Origin: an uncultured Clostridia bacterium
GTDB taxonomy: Bacteria; Bacillota; Clostridia; Lachnospirales; Anaerotignaceae
Assembly: GCA_937901125.1 (NCBI GenBank)
Contig: CALCGT010000028.1
Location: forward strand, 1-37,749
Reading direction: 5' to 3'
Length of the DNA stretch: 37,749 nt
In this document: in pieces, positions 1-8,084 of the stretch
Position numbering within the stretch: the first letter of the stretch is position 1
Layout: every line of letters starts with the position of its first letter
Made by a program: the position numbers and the translations under genes
The notes under the pieces: model-generated
Told to the model about the DNA's origin: nothing
The model's input: the letters and a program-made list of their open reading frames with translations, nothing else
The model's database searches: none

Positions 1-59
1 AAGTGGTAAGGCAAAGGTCTGCAACACCTCTATCCCCGGTTCAAATCCGGGTGGCGCCT
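1..59 (+). tRNA. tRNA-Cys (GCA), 5' part outside window
   Basis: The anticodon loop reads TCTGCAACA, giving anticodon GCA (Cys). The anticodon stem, T arm (CCCCGG...CCGGG around TTCAAAT) and 3' acceptor strand TGGCGCC with discriminator T are all present; the 5' acceptor strand and start of the D arm lie before base 1. CCA is not encoded. It matches the complete copy at 1833-1903 except for one acceptor-stem base (G here, A there). Confidence 0.93.
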
Positions 60-67
60 TTGAAAAG

Positions 68-110
68 AGTCCTGATTTTGCAATAGCAAGATTGGGGCTT
101 ATTTTGTTTT
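68..110 (+). terminator. Rho-independent terminator after first tRNA-Cys
   Basis: A 14-bp stem (68-81 with 86-99, several G-T pairs) closes an AATA loop and runs into a T-rich tract. It begins with the same AGTCCTGAT as the terminator behind the second tRNA-Cys, but the rest of the stem differs. Confidence 0.7.
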
Positions 111-223
111 CAAAAGAAATGCTTAATTGGTTTGGAAAAGAGAGAGCCTTGTTGGAAAAATGTTAGTATGATAAAATAAAGCTGGATAAAGCATTTTTCA
201 TGCAGAAAAGGATGTTGATTTAT

Positions 224-828
224 ATGGATTATAAGGAAAAATTGCTGCAACTGCGAAAAAGTCAGGGCTTGACGCAGGAAGAACTGGCATAGAGGCTCTT
301 TGTTTCCCGTACTGCCATTTCAAAGTGGGAATTGGACAGAGGTTTGCCGAATATAGAATCCTTAAAAGCTATTTCAAAATTGTTTGGTGTGACCATTGAT
401 GAGCTTCTTTCTGGAGAGGAACTATTGCAAGCTGCAGAAGAAGAAAAAGAGGAGGCACCTTGCGCCAAAGGAGAGTCGTTTTCGGACTTTTGGATTTGCT
501 GGGTTTACTCTTTATCTTCATTCCGATGTTTGGGCAGGAACAGGGCACATATATTGTCACAGTTTCATTGCTCCATTTTCAGGCGGCAGAAGGATATATG
601 ATTCTTGCATATTGGATGATATTATCCGGTCAAATTCTGCTGGGGATTGCAGAATTGGTGTTGCAAAACAGCACAAAACTATTCTGGCAAAAAAACAGCA
701 TCCGACTTTCCTTTGGGTTTACAATTATCGGTACGCTCCTTTTTATGTTGAGTCGTCAGCCTTGGGTATCTTTTTTTATGTTTGGAATCCTCCTGATGAA
801 AGGATATCTCAGTCAAAAGTGGCTATGA
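224..828 (+). pseudogene. Broken XRE-family regulator with C-terminal membrane segments
   Basis: The first 70 or so codons from ATG 224 encode a Cro/C1-type helix-turn-helix (LRKSQGLTQEELA, then RLFVSRTAISKWE and LPNIESLKAISKLFGV), typical of small clostridial XRE regulators. An in-frame TAG at 290-292 replaces the codon expected to be Glu or Gln just after EELA. After about codon 74 the reading frame shifts by one base, apparently a missing A in the run at 444-448. The new frame continues to the stop at 826-828 with about 120 hydrophobic residues forming roughly four membrane segments. HTH plus membrane tail is a common architecture in this group. With one nonsense and one frameshift lesion the gene is probably dead; a target cannot be inferred. 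Confidence 0.8.
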
Positions 829-968
829 TACGGAACGTAGCACGGGAAAATCGGCCTTTGATACGATTGGTACTCCCATGTGAAGGTGCAATTCTTTTGG
901 TTTTCGCATCGCCCTGATAGAATTTTTGTGGGCGAAAAAGTCCAAAAAATCATTCAGGAGGTACGAAT

Positions 969-1684
969 ATGAAGATTCGTAGAATATTTTTTATGGCAGG
1001 CGGATTATTTGGCCTGTTTTTACTGCTCATGGCACTGGTGCTGAAGGTGGATGTTCAACCCATTGGGCCGGAACAATCATCGGTGGGGTTGGCATCAGTG
1101 AATCAATGGGTGCATCAAACCGTAGGAGTGCATTTGATTTGGTATGTTATTACAGATTGGCTCGGCCTTTCGGCATTGGCTGTGGCCATGGGTTTTGCGG
1201 CGCTGGGATTGATACAACTGATCCAAAGGAAAAGCTTACGCAAGGTGGATCAGGATATCCTGCTTTTGGGTCTGCTCTATATTGCGGTGATGGCAGTATA
1301 TGCGTGCTTTGAATGTTTTGTTGTCAATTGGCGTCCGGTTTTGCTCAATGGTAATCTGGAAGCATCCTTTCCATCTTCTCATAGCATGATTGTTTTTTGT
1401 ATTATGGCTACGGCGATGCTGCAATTTCAAAAAAGAATCTCTAATGAAAAATGGAAAAAACAATAGAATTTATATCTGTGGGAATCATTGGAGTGACCAT
1501 TGCAGGACGTTTGGTTTCTGGTGTTCATTGGTTTACGGATATTTTAGCAGGGCTTTTGCTGGGAGGTGCCTTCGTTCTGCTCTACGACGGGGGGATGCAG
1601 ACTGTTGGAGGAAGGGAAAAAAGCGAAGGAAAGGGAAGAACAACCGCCCCAGGGGGAAAAAGTACAAGGAAATCAGCCGAATGA
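969..1684 (+). pseudogene. PAP2-family phosphatase, frameshifted
   Basis: This encodes a membrane phosphatase of the phosphatidic acid phosphatase type 2 superfamily, which removes phosphate from lipid phosphates such as undecaprenyl diphosphate or phosphatidic acid. The start at 969 follows an AGGAGG site. The first frame (969-1466) has several hydrophobic segments and the catalytic signature FPSSHS. The third signature, GRLVSGVHWFTDILAG with its catalytic His and Asp, lies in another frame that ends at 1684. The switch falls at six A's (1455-1460), consistent with loss of one base. The joined product would be about 238 residues, normal for the family. Slippage on the A-run could in principle give some full-length product. 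The exact substrate is unknown. Confidence 0.8.
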
Positions 1685-1787
1685 AACGGAAGGATAAATC
1701 TTTTTTAATATATGATATGGTACAGGCGGCCTTTTGGGGTTGCCTGTGGCTTTGCCCTTTATGTCGGAAAAAGAAATGGAAAAAGGA

Positions 1788-1816
1788 TTGACGAAACAAA
1801 AAAACGGGAGTATACT
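1788..1816 (+). promoter_or_regulatory. Promoter of the second tRNA-Cys
   Basis: TTGACG at 1788-1793 and TATACT at 1811-1816 are separated by 17 bp, placing the transcription start about 10 nt before the tRNA. Confidence 0.75.
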
Positions 1817-1832
1817 AATAGCAATCGCATAT

Positions 1833-1903
1833 GGTGCCATAGCCAAGTGGTAAGGCAAAGGTCTGCAACACCTCTATCCCCGGTTCAAATCCGGGTGGCA
1901 CCT
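1833..1903 (+). tRNA. tRNA-Cys (GCA)
   Basis: A complete 71-nt cloverleaf: acceptor strands GGTGCCA (1833-1839) and TGGCACC (1896-1902) pair fully, the discriminator base is T as in most bacterial tRNA-Cys, the anticodon is GCA and the T loop is TTCAAAT. CCA must be added after transcription. It has its own promoter and terminator and is a near duplicate of the partial gene at 1-59. Confidence 0.97.
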
Positions 1904-1908
1904 TTGGA

Positions 1909-1938
1909 AGTCCTGATTGAAAGATCAGGACTTTTTTT
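1909..1938 (+). terminator. Rho-independent terminator after second tRNA-Cys
   Basis: A perfect 9-bp stem AGTCCTGAT / ATCAGGACT (1909-1917, 1924-1932) is followed by seven T's. Confidence 0.9.
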
Positions 1939-2056
1939 ATGCAGAATAATGCCATGGAGGGGCAACCAGATAGGGCACTGAAAGTGCAGCGAATAGGAAA
2001 CACTGGTCCCAAATAGACAATTAAAATATAATATTTAGACAACTATCGAAATGTTC

Positions 2057-2106
2057 TTGACAGGGAAAGGGATATATGATATCATTTAGACGAATATCTA
2101 AATGAT
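2057..2106 (+). promoter_or_regulatory. sdpR promoter with overlapping SdpR-type operator
   Basis: TTGACA (2057-2062) and TATCAT (2080-2085) are separated by 17 bp. A perfect inverted repeat, ATCATTTAGA / TCTAAATGAT with a 6-bp spacer (2081-2106), covers the -10 box and the expected transcription start. A further half-site (ATTTAGAC) lies upstream near 2033. This is a typical arrangement for an ArsR-family autorepressor blocking RNA polymerase. That SdpR is the binding protein is inferred from adjacency. Confidence 0.75.
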
Positions 2107-2120
2107 GAAAGGGGAAGAGT

Positions 2121-2393
2121 ATGGGTTTACAGGAAACGCTAAAAGCCATTAGTGACCCCAGCCGCAGAGAAATTTTAGATATATTGAAGGATGGGCAAAA
2201 GACCGCGGGAGAGATTGGCGCACATTTCGATGCCACTGGTGCCACCATATCCCATCACCTATCTATTTTGAAGCAGGCGGGACTGATATCTGATGAGAAA
2301 AAGGGAAAATATATTTATTATGAGTTGAATATGTCCGTATTCGAGGAAATTTTAAGCTGGATCACAGCTTTGACTGGAGGGAAAGAAAAATGA
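2121..2393 (+). CDS. sdpR: ArsR-family autorepressor, SdpR-like
   Basis: A 90-residue winged-helix repressor. The sequence shows the ArsR/SmtB core: AISDPSRREILDILKDG (about residues 9-25), the recognition region TGATISHHLSILKQAGLI, and the wing KKGKYIYYELN. No Cys-rich metal site (ELCVCDL type) is present, which favours the SdpR branch over metal sensors. In Bacillus subtilis SdpR represses its own operon with sdpI and is sequestered at the membrane by SdpI when toxin is bound. The start ATG follows GGGGAAGAG. The gene overlaps sdpI by ATGA and has a palindromic operator on its promoter. Assignment rests on family resemblance plus the sdpI neighbour. Confidence 0.85.
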   Translation: MGLQETLKAISDPSRREILDILKDGQKTAGEIGAHFDATGATISHHLSILKQAGLISDEKKGKYIYYELNMSVFEEILSWITALTGGKEK

Positions 2394-3046
2394 AAGGAAC
2401 AGGAAAACGAATCGCAATGGTGATCTTCAGTATATTGCCCTTGTTGATGGTGCTGGCAGTCTATAACAAGTTGCCGGAGTTGGTGCCGTTGCAGTGGAAT
2501 TCAGAGGGAGTAAGCAGATATGAGAAAAAATGGGAGTTATTCCCACTGGCGGGAATGAATCTTCTTTTTGGTATTTTAATGCCCCTTTTTGCAAAAATCG
2601 ACCCAAAAAGAAAAAACTATGAACGATTCCAGAAAACCTATGACTGGTTTATTTTGTGGCTGCTAGGATTCATAACGATACTGATGGGGCTGACCCTTGT
2701 GGAAACCATGCACCCGGGGGTGATGAATATTCCAAAGATAGTCTGCTGCATGGTGGCATTGCTGTTTATTTTTATCGGGAATATGATGCCAAAGGTAAAG
2801 CAGAATTATTTTACAGGGGTAAAAACGCCCTGGGCATTGAGCAATGATGTGGTCTGGAACAAAACCCAGCGGCTGGGCGGCAAAGCCTTCTTTTTTGGTG
2901 GTATTTTGATGCTGATTGCTACCCTTGCCGTAACGGAAGATATCCTGAAAGGGATTGTGATTGCAATAACAGTCTTTATTTGTTTGGTACCGACAGTGAT
3001 GAGTTATGTATGGTATCAGCAAGAGATGCGAAAAAGCGAAGAATGA
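2390..3046 (+). CDS. sdpI: SdpI-family integral membrane protein
   Basis: A 218-residue membrane protein with about six hydrophobic segments. The N-terminal part carries the DUF1648 pattern (YNKLPELVPLQWNSEGVSRY), and the second half has the SdpI-family signature GNMMPKVKQNYFTGVKTPWAL. In B. subtilis SdpI gives immunity to the SdpC killing peptide and also acts as a signalling receptor that traps SdpR. The start overlaps sdpR by 4 bp, so the two are co-transcribed and probably translationally coupled. No sdpABC toxin genes are in the window, so the pair may detect or resist a peptide made elsewhere, or sense another membrane stress. Confidence 0.85.
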   Translation: MKGTGKRIAMVIFSILPLLMVLAVYNKLPELVPLQWNSEGVSRYEKKWELFPLAGMNLLFGILMPLFAKIDPKRKNYERFQKTYDWFILWLLGFITILMGLTLVETMHPGVMNIPKIVCCMVALLFIFIGNMMPKVKQNYFTGVKTPWALSNDVVWNKTQRLGGKAFFFGGILMLIATLAVTEDILKGIVIAITVFICLVPTVMSYVWYQQEMRKSEE

Positions 3047-3362
3047 TGCAAAGGAATGTATCTCAATTATGAAATTTGAGGTACATTTGCTGTATAAAGT
3101 ATACAAAAGGTGTTTTCGGATGAGCAAGTTCACAAAAATACATTTTTGCCTTTCCTTCTTTGGTTTTATAAGATATACTAGAATTGGTTAAGTATTGGCA
3201 TTTCATATGCTGGTAGTACTTGGAAAAAGGGCGTGGGGATATTTCTCTTCTGATTGGAAAAGACGGTCAATCCCTTGCAGCAAGCTGGTCTTTTGGCACT
3301 TTTAGCGCAATGCTGATGATGCAGAAATGCTGCGAAGCCCGTTAATGGAAAGGAGAAAAGAT
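3047..3362. other. Intergenic stretch with a possible short ORF
   Basis: A 316-base gap. The one notable item is an open frame at 3220-3345 (+): TTG start, 41 residues, containing GDISLLIGKDGQSLAASWSF and ending just before the pyrophosphatase ribosome binding site. It reads like real protein but has no good ribosome site, so it may be a gene remnant. A weak -10 (TATACT, 3174-3179) lacks a good -35. No convincing terminator after sdpI was seen. Confidence 0.3.
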
Positions 3363-4997
3363 ATGCTGAAGGAAAATAAGACTTTTGTCATCGGTCACAA
3401 GAACCCCGATACAGATTCCATCTGTTCTGCCATTGCCTATGCGGCACTGAAAAACAAAACAGAGGAAGGTTCTTTTGAGGCAAAAAGAGCTGGCGAAGTG
3501 AATAATGAAACAAAATACGTACTGGACTTTTTCGGTGTGGAAACACCTGAATTCATCTCCCATGTGGGCACACAGGTGAAGGATGTTACCATCAAGCCTA
3601 CACCCGTGCTGACCCATGATATTTCCATCAAAAATGCATGGAATACAATGAGAGACCTGCAGGAATCCACCATGCCCGTGGTAGATGAGGGAAGACTGGA
3701 GGGTATCATTTCTGTTAAGGATATTGCTACAGCCAATATGGATATCTATGAAACACGTATCCTTGCCATGTCTCGTACAAAATATACAAATGTACTGGAT
3801 GCCATTGATGGTACGATGATTGTAGGGGATCCTGAGGAGGAAATTACAAAGGGCAAGATTCTGATTGGGGCAGCAAACCCTGACCTGTTGGAAAATTATG
3901 TGGAAGACGGCGATATGCTGTTGACAGGAAACCGTTTTGAAAATCAGCTTTGCGGGATTGAAATGAATGCAGGCTGTATCGTAATCTGCATGGGTGCACC
4001 TGTTTCCAAGACTATCCAGAAGCTGGCTCGGGAAAATAACTGCAAGATCATCAGTACGCCCCATGATACCTATATGGTGGCAAGATTGATCGCCCAGAGT
4101 GCTCCTGTCCGCTATTTTATGAGAAAAGAAAACCTGATTACCTTTGGGTGTAATGATTTTATCACAGATATCAAAAGCACACTGGCGAAAATTCGGCACA
4201 GAGATTTCCCTGTTTTGGATGGGGAGGGAAATTATTGTGGGATGCTTTCCCGCCGCTCTCTGATGGATATGACCAGCAAAAAAATCATTATGGTAGACCA
4301 TAACGAAAAATCTCAGGCGGTAGATGGCATTGACGAAGCGGAGATTTTGGAGATTATCGACCATCACCGTCTGGGCAGCTTGGAAACCACTATGCCTGTA
4401 TATTTCCGCAACCAGCCTGTAGGCTGTACTGCCACCATCGTGTACGACCTGTATCAGGAAAATAACGTGGAAGTAGAACCTAAGATTGCAGGGCTGCTTT
4501 GCTCTGCCATCCTGTCCGATACGCTGATGTTCCGCTCTCCCACTTGTACTGCCAAGGATAAAAAGGCGGCGGAAGAGCTGGCAGCTATCGCAGGCATTGA
4601 AATTCAGGACCATGCAGAAAAGATGTTCCGGGCAGGCAGCAGTCTGGCAGATAAAACACCAGAAGAAATTTTCTATCAGGACTTTAAGAAGTTCAGCGGC
4701 AGCGGTGTGAATTTCGGGGCAGGCCAGATTTCCTCCATGGACAGAACGGAATTGGAACAGCTGCGTCCTCAGATTGCGGCGTATATGGAGGGAGCAGTGA
4801 AAAAGGGAGATATGCTTTTCTTCCTGCTAACCAATATCCTGACAGAATCTTCTGATTTGGTATTCGTGGGCGAAGGGGCAAAAGAATTGGTGGAAACTGC
4901 CTTTGGCCCTGCTGAGGAAAACTGGGTGCATGTGCCCGGTCTGGTTTCCAGAAAGAAACAGTTTGTACCCAACGTATTGCAGGCATTGCAGCAGTAA
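3363..4997 (+). CDS. ppaC: Manganese-dependent inorganic pyrophosphatase, CBS/DRTGG type
   Basis: Family II pyrophosphatase hydrolysing cytosolic PPi to phosphate, which pulls biosynthetic reactions forward. The N-terminal DHH domain has GHKNPDTDS (residues 11-19), and the conserved DHH is at residues 333-335 (IDHHRLGS) with VDHNE upstream, all metal ligands of the family. A regulatory insert of two CBS regions (about 66-125 and 245-305) flanking a DRTGG-like region interrupts the catalytic domain. CBS-PPases of clostridia are inhibited by AMP/ADP and activated by ATP or diadenosine polyphosphates, which is known for the family and not shown here. A DHHA2 domain forms the C-terminus. ATG 3363 is chosen because AGGAG lies 7 nt upstream; the in-frame ATG at 3345 has no site. 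Length is 544 residues, usual for the type. Confidence 0.93.
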   Translation: MLKENKTFVIGHKNPDTDSICSAIAYAALKNKTEEGSFEAKRAGEVNNETKYVLDFFGVETPEFISHVGTQVKDVTIKPTPVLTHDISIKNAWNTMRDLQESTMPVVDEGRLEGIISVKDIATANMDIYETRILAMSRTKYTNVLDAIDGTMIVGDPEEEITKGKILIGAANPDLLENYVEDGDMLLTGNRFENQLCGIEMNAGCIVICMGAPVSKTIQKLARENNCKIISTPHDTYMVARLIAQSAPVRYFMRKENLITFGCNDFITDIKSTLAKIRHRDFPVLDGEGNYCGMLSRRSLMDMTSKKIIMVDHNEKSQAVDGIDEAEILEIIDHHRLGSLETTMPVYFRNQPVGCTATIVYDLYQENNVEVEPKIAGLLCSAILSDTLMFRSPTCTAKDKKAAEELAAIAGIEIQDHAEKMFRAGSSLADKTPEEIFYQDFKKFSGSGVNFGAGQISSMDRTELEQLRPQIAAYMEGAVKKGDMLFFLLTNILTESSDLVFVGEGAKELVETAFGPAEENWVHVPGLVSRKKQFVPNVLQALQQ

Positions 4998-5012
4998 GAT
5001 AGAGGAAGCCCT

Positions 5013-5777
5013 ATGAAGAATTATAAAATCGTTTTGGCTTATGACGGCACTCGCTACAACGGCTGGCAAAAGCAGGGTAATACAGATAATACCATACAGG
5101 AAAAACTGCAACGTATCCTGAAAGAGATCTGCGGACAGGAAATGGAGGTTTTCAGCTCTGGCAGAACGGATGCGGGCACCCATGCCACGGGGCAGGTCAT
5201 GAATTTTCGTATGGATTGGAAAGGCACGGCGGAAGAACTGCTGGATGCTTTCAATGAAAAACTGCCAGAGGATATCGCAGGGCTTTCCATCGAGGAAATG
5301 CAGCCCCGTTTCCACAGCAGACTCAGCGCCAAGGCGAAGCATTATTCCTATACCATCTGGAAAAGCAAACGCTCTCCTGTATTCGAAAGGAAATATGTGT
5401 TCCGCTGCGAAGCAGATTTAGATATTGCTGCCATGAAACAGGCGGCAGCAGCCTTTATTGGCGAGCATGACTTTAAAAGCTTTTGTGCCAATAAGCGGAT
5501 GAAAAAATCTACTGTGCGAACCATTTACGATATTTGCTTCGAAGAAACGAAAGATAAGCTGACACTGCATTTTTACGGAAACGGCTTCCTTTACCAGATG
5601 GTGCGTATCCTGACAGGTACTCTTATCGAAGTAGGAGAAGGAAAAAGGAAAGTCGCCGAAATGGAAGCTATCCTGCAGGCAGAAAGCCGGGAAGCGGCAG
5701 GCTTTACAGCCCCCAGCCGTGGCTTGTTCCTGCGGGAAGTGTTTTATGAAGAATGGGAAGGCAAGGAAGAAAAATGA
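5013..5777 (+). CDS. truA: tRNA pseudouridine(38-40) synthase TruA
   Basis: A 254-residue enzyme that converts uridines 38-40 in the anticodon arm of many tRNAs to pseudouridine. The catalytic Asp is Asp53 in the signature GRTDAGTHA (about residues 50-58). Other family features are YDGTRYNGWQ near the N-terminus, RFHSRLSAKAKHYSY in the middle and FLYQMVRILTG near residue 195. It starts 15 bp after the pyrophosphatase stop and ends in an ATGA overlap with the FAD oxidoreductase, so the three genes look like one transcription unit. Confidence 0.96.
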   Translation: MKNYKIVLAYDGTRYNGWQKQGNTDNTIQEKLQRILKEICGQEMEVFSSGRTDAGTHATGQVMNFRMDWKGTAEELLDAFNEKLPEDIAGLSIEEMQPRFHSRLSAKAKHYSYTIWKSKRSPVFERKYVFRCEADLDIAAMKQAAAAFIGEHDFKSFCANKRMKKSTVRTIYDICFEETKDKLTLHFYGNGFLYQMVRILTGTLIEVGEGKRKVAEMEAILQAESREAAGFTAPSRGLFLREVFYEEWEGKEEK

Positions 5778-7360
5778 TTCGAGTTTCCGAACTGAAACTG
5801 CCTATCGAAGGCAGCCAAAGGGCATTGGAAAAGAAGCTGGCGAAGGTTTTGCGAGTTCCTGTGGAGGAGATCAAAGGCTATCGCATCTTCAAACGTTCTT
5901 TGGATGCCAGAAAAAAAGACAACATCCATTATGCCTATGTGGTGGATGTGGAAGTGAAAAATGAAAAGAAGATTTTAGAGAAAAATCGAGATAAAAATAT
6001 CTCTAAAACCCCTGATCTGGCTTATCGCATGATGAAAGGGCAGACCATGCCTGCAAAACGTCCTGTTGTGGTTGGCTTTGGCCCTGCGGGGATGTTTGCG
6101 GGAGTGTTGCTGGCGGAAATGGGTCTGTGCCCTATTGTGCTGGAACGGGGCGGTGATGTGGACAGCCGCAAGGAAGCCGTTGACTGCTTCTGGAACACAG
6201 GCAAGCTGGACACAGAAAACAATGTGCAGTTTGGGGAAGGCGGGGCAGGCACTTTTTCTGATGGGAAGCTGACCACCCGTATCAAAGACCCTCGCTGCCG
6301 AAAGGTACTGGAGGAAATGGTGGATGCCGGTGCGCCTGAGGAAATCCTCTATGATGCGAAACCCCATATCGGTACGGACTTGCTCTGTGGTGTGGTGAAG
6401 CATATTCGGAAAAAAATTATTTCTTTGGGTGGGGAAGTGCGCTTCTTTGCCAAGGTGACAGGCTTTGCATGGAACGGCGGTCAAATCAAGGCGGTTCTTC
6501 TGAAAGACGGCGAAAGGATCGAAACAGACGATGTGGTGCTGGCCTTGGGGCATAGTGCCAGAGATACCTTTGAACTGCTTCATGCAGAGGAATTTGCCCT
6601 GGAACAGAAGCCCTTTGCCATGGGGGTGCGCATCGAACATCCTCAGAAAATGGTAGATGCAGCCCAGTATGGGGAAGCGGCCCATAAACTGCCTGCGGCG
6701 GATTATCGCCTGACCTATACCACCTCCAAGGGCAGAGGGGTCTATACCTTCTGTATGTGTCCCGGGGGCTATGTGGTGGCGGCGGCTTCCGAGGAGGGAA
6801 GGTTGGCGGTCAATGGCATGAGCGAACATGTCCGTGACGGTAAAAACGCCAATTCTGCATTGCTGGTGCAGGTATTTCCCGAGGATTTTGGCAGCGACCA
6901 TCCTTTGGCGGGAATGTATTTCCAGAGAGAATTGGAAGAAAAAGCCTTTCAGGCTGGAGGCAGCGATTACACTGCCCCTGTGCAGCGGGTGGGCAGTTTC
7001 CAGAAAACAGGAACTGCATCTGCATCGGAAGTAGAAGCTACCTATCGACCTGCTGTCAAAGAAAGCGATATGGATGAAATTTTCCCCGTATTTATGACAG
7101 AAGCATTGCGAGAAGCTCTGCCTGCCATGGGCAGAAAATTGAAGGGCTTCGATAGGGAGGATGCCTTGCTGACTGCAGTAGAAAGCCGCAGTTCTTCTCC
7201 TATCCGCATCCTGCGGGATGAAACAGCCATGAGCCTGAAAAAGGCAGGCGTTTACCCTGCGGGAGAAGGTGCTGGATATGCCGGCGGTATCGTTTCTGCG
7301 GCGGTGGATGGCATTTATGTGGCGGAAAAGATTGTCGAAAAATATGGTTGGAAGAAATAA
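5774..7360 (+). CDS. FAD-dependent oxidoreductase (COG2509-like)
   Basis: A 528-residue flavoprotein of an uncharacterised dehydrogenase family widespread in Firmicutes. About 95 N-terminal residues form a small basic domain, followed by the dinucleotide-binding motif GFGPAGMFAG (residues 101-110) with VLERG ending the second strand. Further family features are NVQFGEGGAGTFSDGKLTTR, a CMCPGGYVV segment, and a C-terminal FAD-contact region (YPAGEGAGYAGGIVSAAVDG). No membrane segments or Fe-S cysteine clusters are seen. The start at 5774 is set by the 4-bp ATGA overlap with truA, in line with translational coupling. The physiological substrate is unknown. Earlier in-frame starts would only lengthen the overlap. 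Confidence 0.88.
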   Translation: MIRVSELKLPIEGSQRALEKKLAKVLRVPVEEIKGYRIFKRSLDARKKDNIHYAYVVDVEVKNEKKILEKNRDKNISKTPDLAYRMMKGQTMPAKRPVVVGFGPAGMFAGVLLAEMGLCPIVLERGGDVDSRKEAVDCFWNTGKLDTENNVQFGEGGAGTFSDGKLTTRIKDPRCRKVLEEMVDAGAPEEILYDAKPHIGTDLLCGVVKHIRKKIISLGGEVRFFAKVTGFAWNGGQIKAVLLKDGERIETDDVVLALGHSARDTFELLHAEEFALEQKPFAMGVRIEHPQKMVDAAQYGEAAHKLPAADYRLTYTTSKGRGVYTFCMCPGGYVVAAASEEGRLAVNGMSEHVRDGKNANSALLVQVFPEDFGSDHPLAGMYFQRELEEKAFQAGGSDYTAPVQRVGSFQKTGTASASEVEATYRPAVKESDMDEIFPVFMTEALREALPAMGRKLKGFDREDALLTAVESRSSSPIRILRDETAMSLKKAGVYPAGEGAGYAGGIVSAAVDGIYVAEKIVEKYGWKK

Positions 7361-7382
7361 AAAAAGCAGACTCATTTAGTAG

Positions 7383-7435
7383 GTTCCGCTTAAGAAAACA
7401 TTGATTTTTTGATTTGTTGATTTCTTAAGCGGAAC
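7383..7435. repeat. Perfect 15-bp inverted repeat
   Basis: GTTCCGCTTAAGAAA at 7383-7397 is exactly complementary to 7421-7435, with a 23-bp AT-rich spacer. It starts 22 bp after the oxidoreductase stop. There is no T-run directly after it, so it is not a typical terminator; it could be a recombination or binding site, a small mobile palindrome or an RNA hairpin. Confidence 0.8.
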
Positions 7436-7440
7436 TGCTA

Positions 7441-7544
7441 GCGACATTCTTTAGAAGAAAACGAACATTGAAAAAGAATAAAAGGGATGAATCCTTATAT
7501 TTTAAGGATTTATCCCTTTTTCATGTTTTCTTCTAAGGATGCGC
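7441..7544. repeat. Long imperfect palindrome, probable bidirectional terminator
   Basis: The inner stem (7480-7497 with 7503-7520) is 18 bp with one G-T pair and a 5-base loop, followed by T's on one strand and preceded by A's. An outer stem (7451-7462 with 7525-7536) adds 12 perfect bp, and GCG...CGC ends continue the pairing to about 104 bp. The two arms differ by small insertions, as in decayed MITE-like elements. It lies between convergent genes, where it could end transcripts from both sides. Confidence 0.7.
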
Positions 7545-7565
7545 CATTGAGTTTGCTTTTGAGTT

Positions 7566-8059
7566 TTAAAGGGTCTTTTGTAAAAGAACGACACCAAAGG
7601 TGCGATCCAGTTTATATCCAATTTCTTTTAATTCACCGACAACAGTAAAGCCATGTTTCTGATGGAAAGTAAGACTGCCTTCATTTTCTGAGGAGACCTC
7701 AGCAATCAGGTGGCGAATTCCCATGGCCTTGGCTTTTTCCTCCAATTTGGCGAAGCAAAGGGAACCAATGTCCTTTCCGGTGCTACCCTCTGCCAGAAAG
7801 TAAGTTATACTGGCGGCGGATCAGAAGGTAGGGAAGGGACTATAGGCGCTGAGTTGGCAAAAGCCAACAATGGAACCACTTTCCTCATCTTTACAGATAT
7901 AGGAGGGATAGCCCTCTGCTTTTTTAGGAGCATTCCGAAAAATGGCTCAGGCAAAGGGTTGGAAGGAAAGGCCGCAGTACCTGTTTTGATGTGATAATTG
8001 AAAATTTCCATGATGGGTGTCTGATGTTCCATGGTCATAGGTTCAAATTGGATTTTCAT
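7566..8059 (-). pseudogene. Broken GNAT-family N-acetyltransferase
   Basis: Read from ATG 8059, the first 47 or so residues (KIQFEPMTMEHQTPIMEIFN, then PEPFFGMLLKK) match the N-terminus of phosphinothricin/amino-acid acetyltransferases. At a run of six T's on the plus strand (7920-7925) the frame breaks by one base, apparently one A missing from the coding strand. The correct frame continues with AEGYPSYICKDEESGSIVGF, meets an in-frame TGA at 7821-7823 (a CGA to TGA change is likely), then goes on to the acetyl-CoA region GKDIGSLCFAKLEEKA and HQKHGFTVVGELKEIGYKLD before the true stop at 7566. The restored length, about 164 residues, is normal for the family. Two independent lesions indicate a dead gene. 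Confidence 0.85.
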
Positions 8060-8084
8060 AGAGATACCGCCTTTCTTTTAAAGC

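Noticed and set aside
1455..1461. Programmed -1 frameshift in the PAP2 gene
   Set aside because: The A-run is not in the phase of a standard X XXY YYZ slippery heptamer, no clear stimulatory structure follows, and neighbouring genes have similar lesions; simple base loss or an assembly error is more likely.
1681..1791. A 36-residue frame overlapping the end of the PAP2 gene
   Set aside because: No own ribosome site or recognisable sequence; it runs into the tRNA promoter region and is probably chance.
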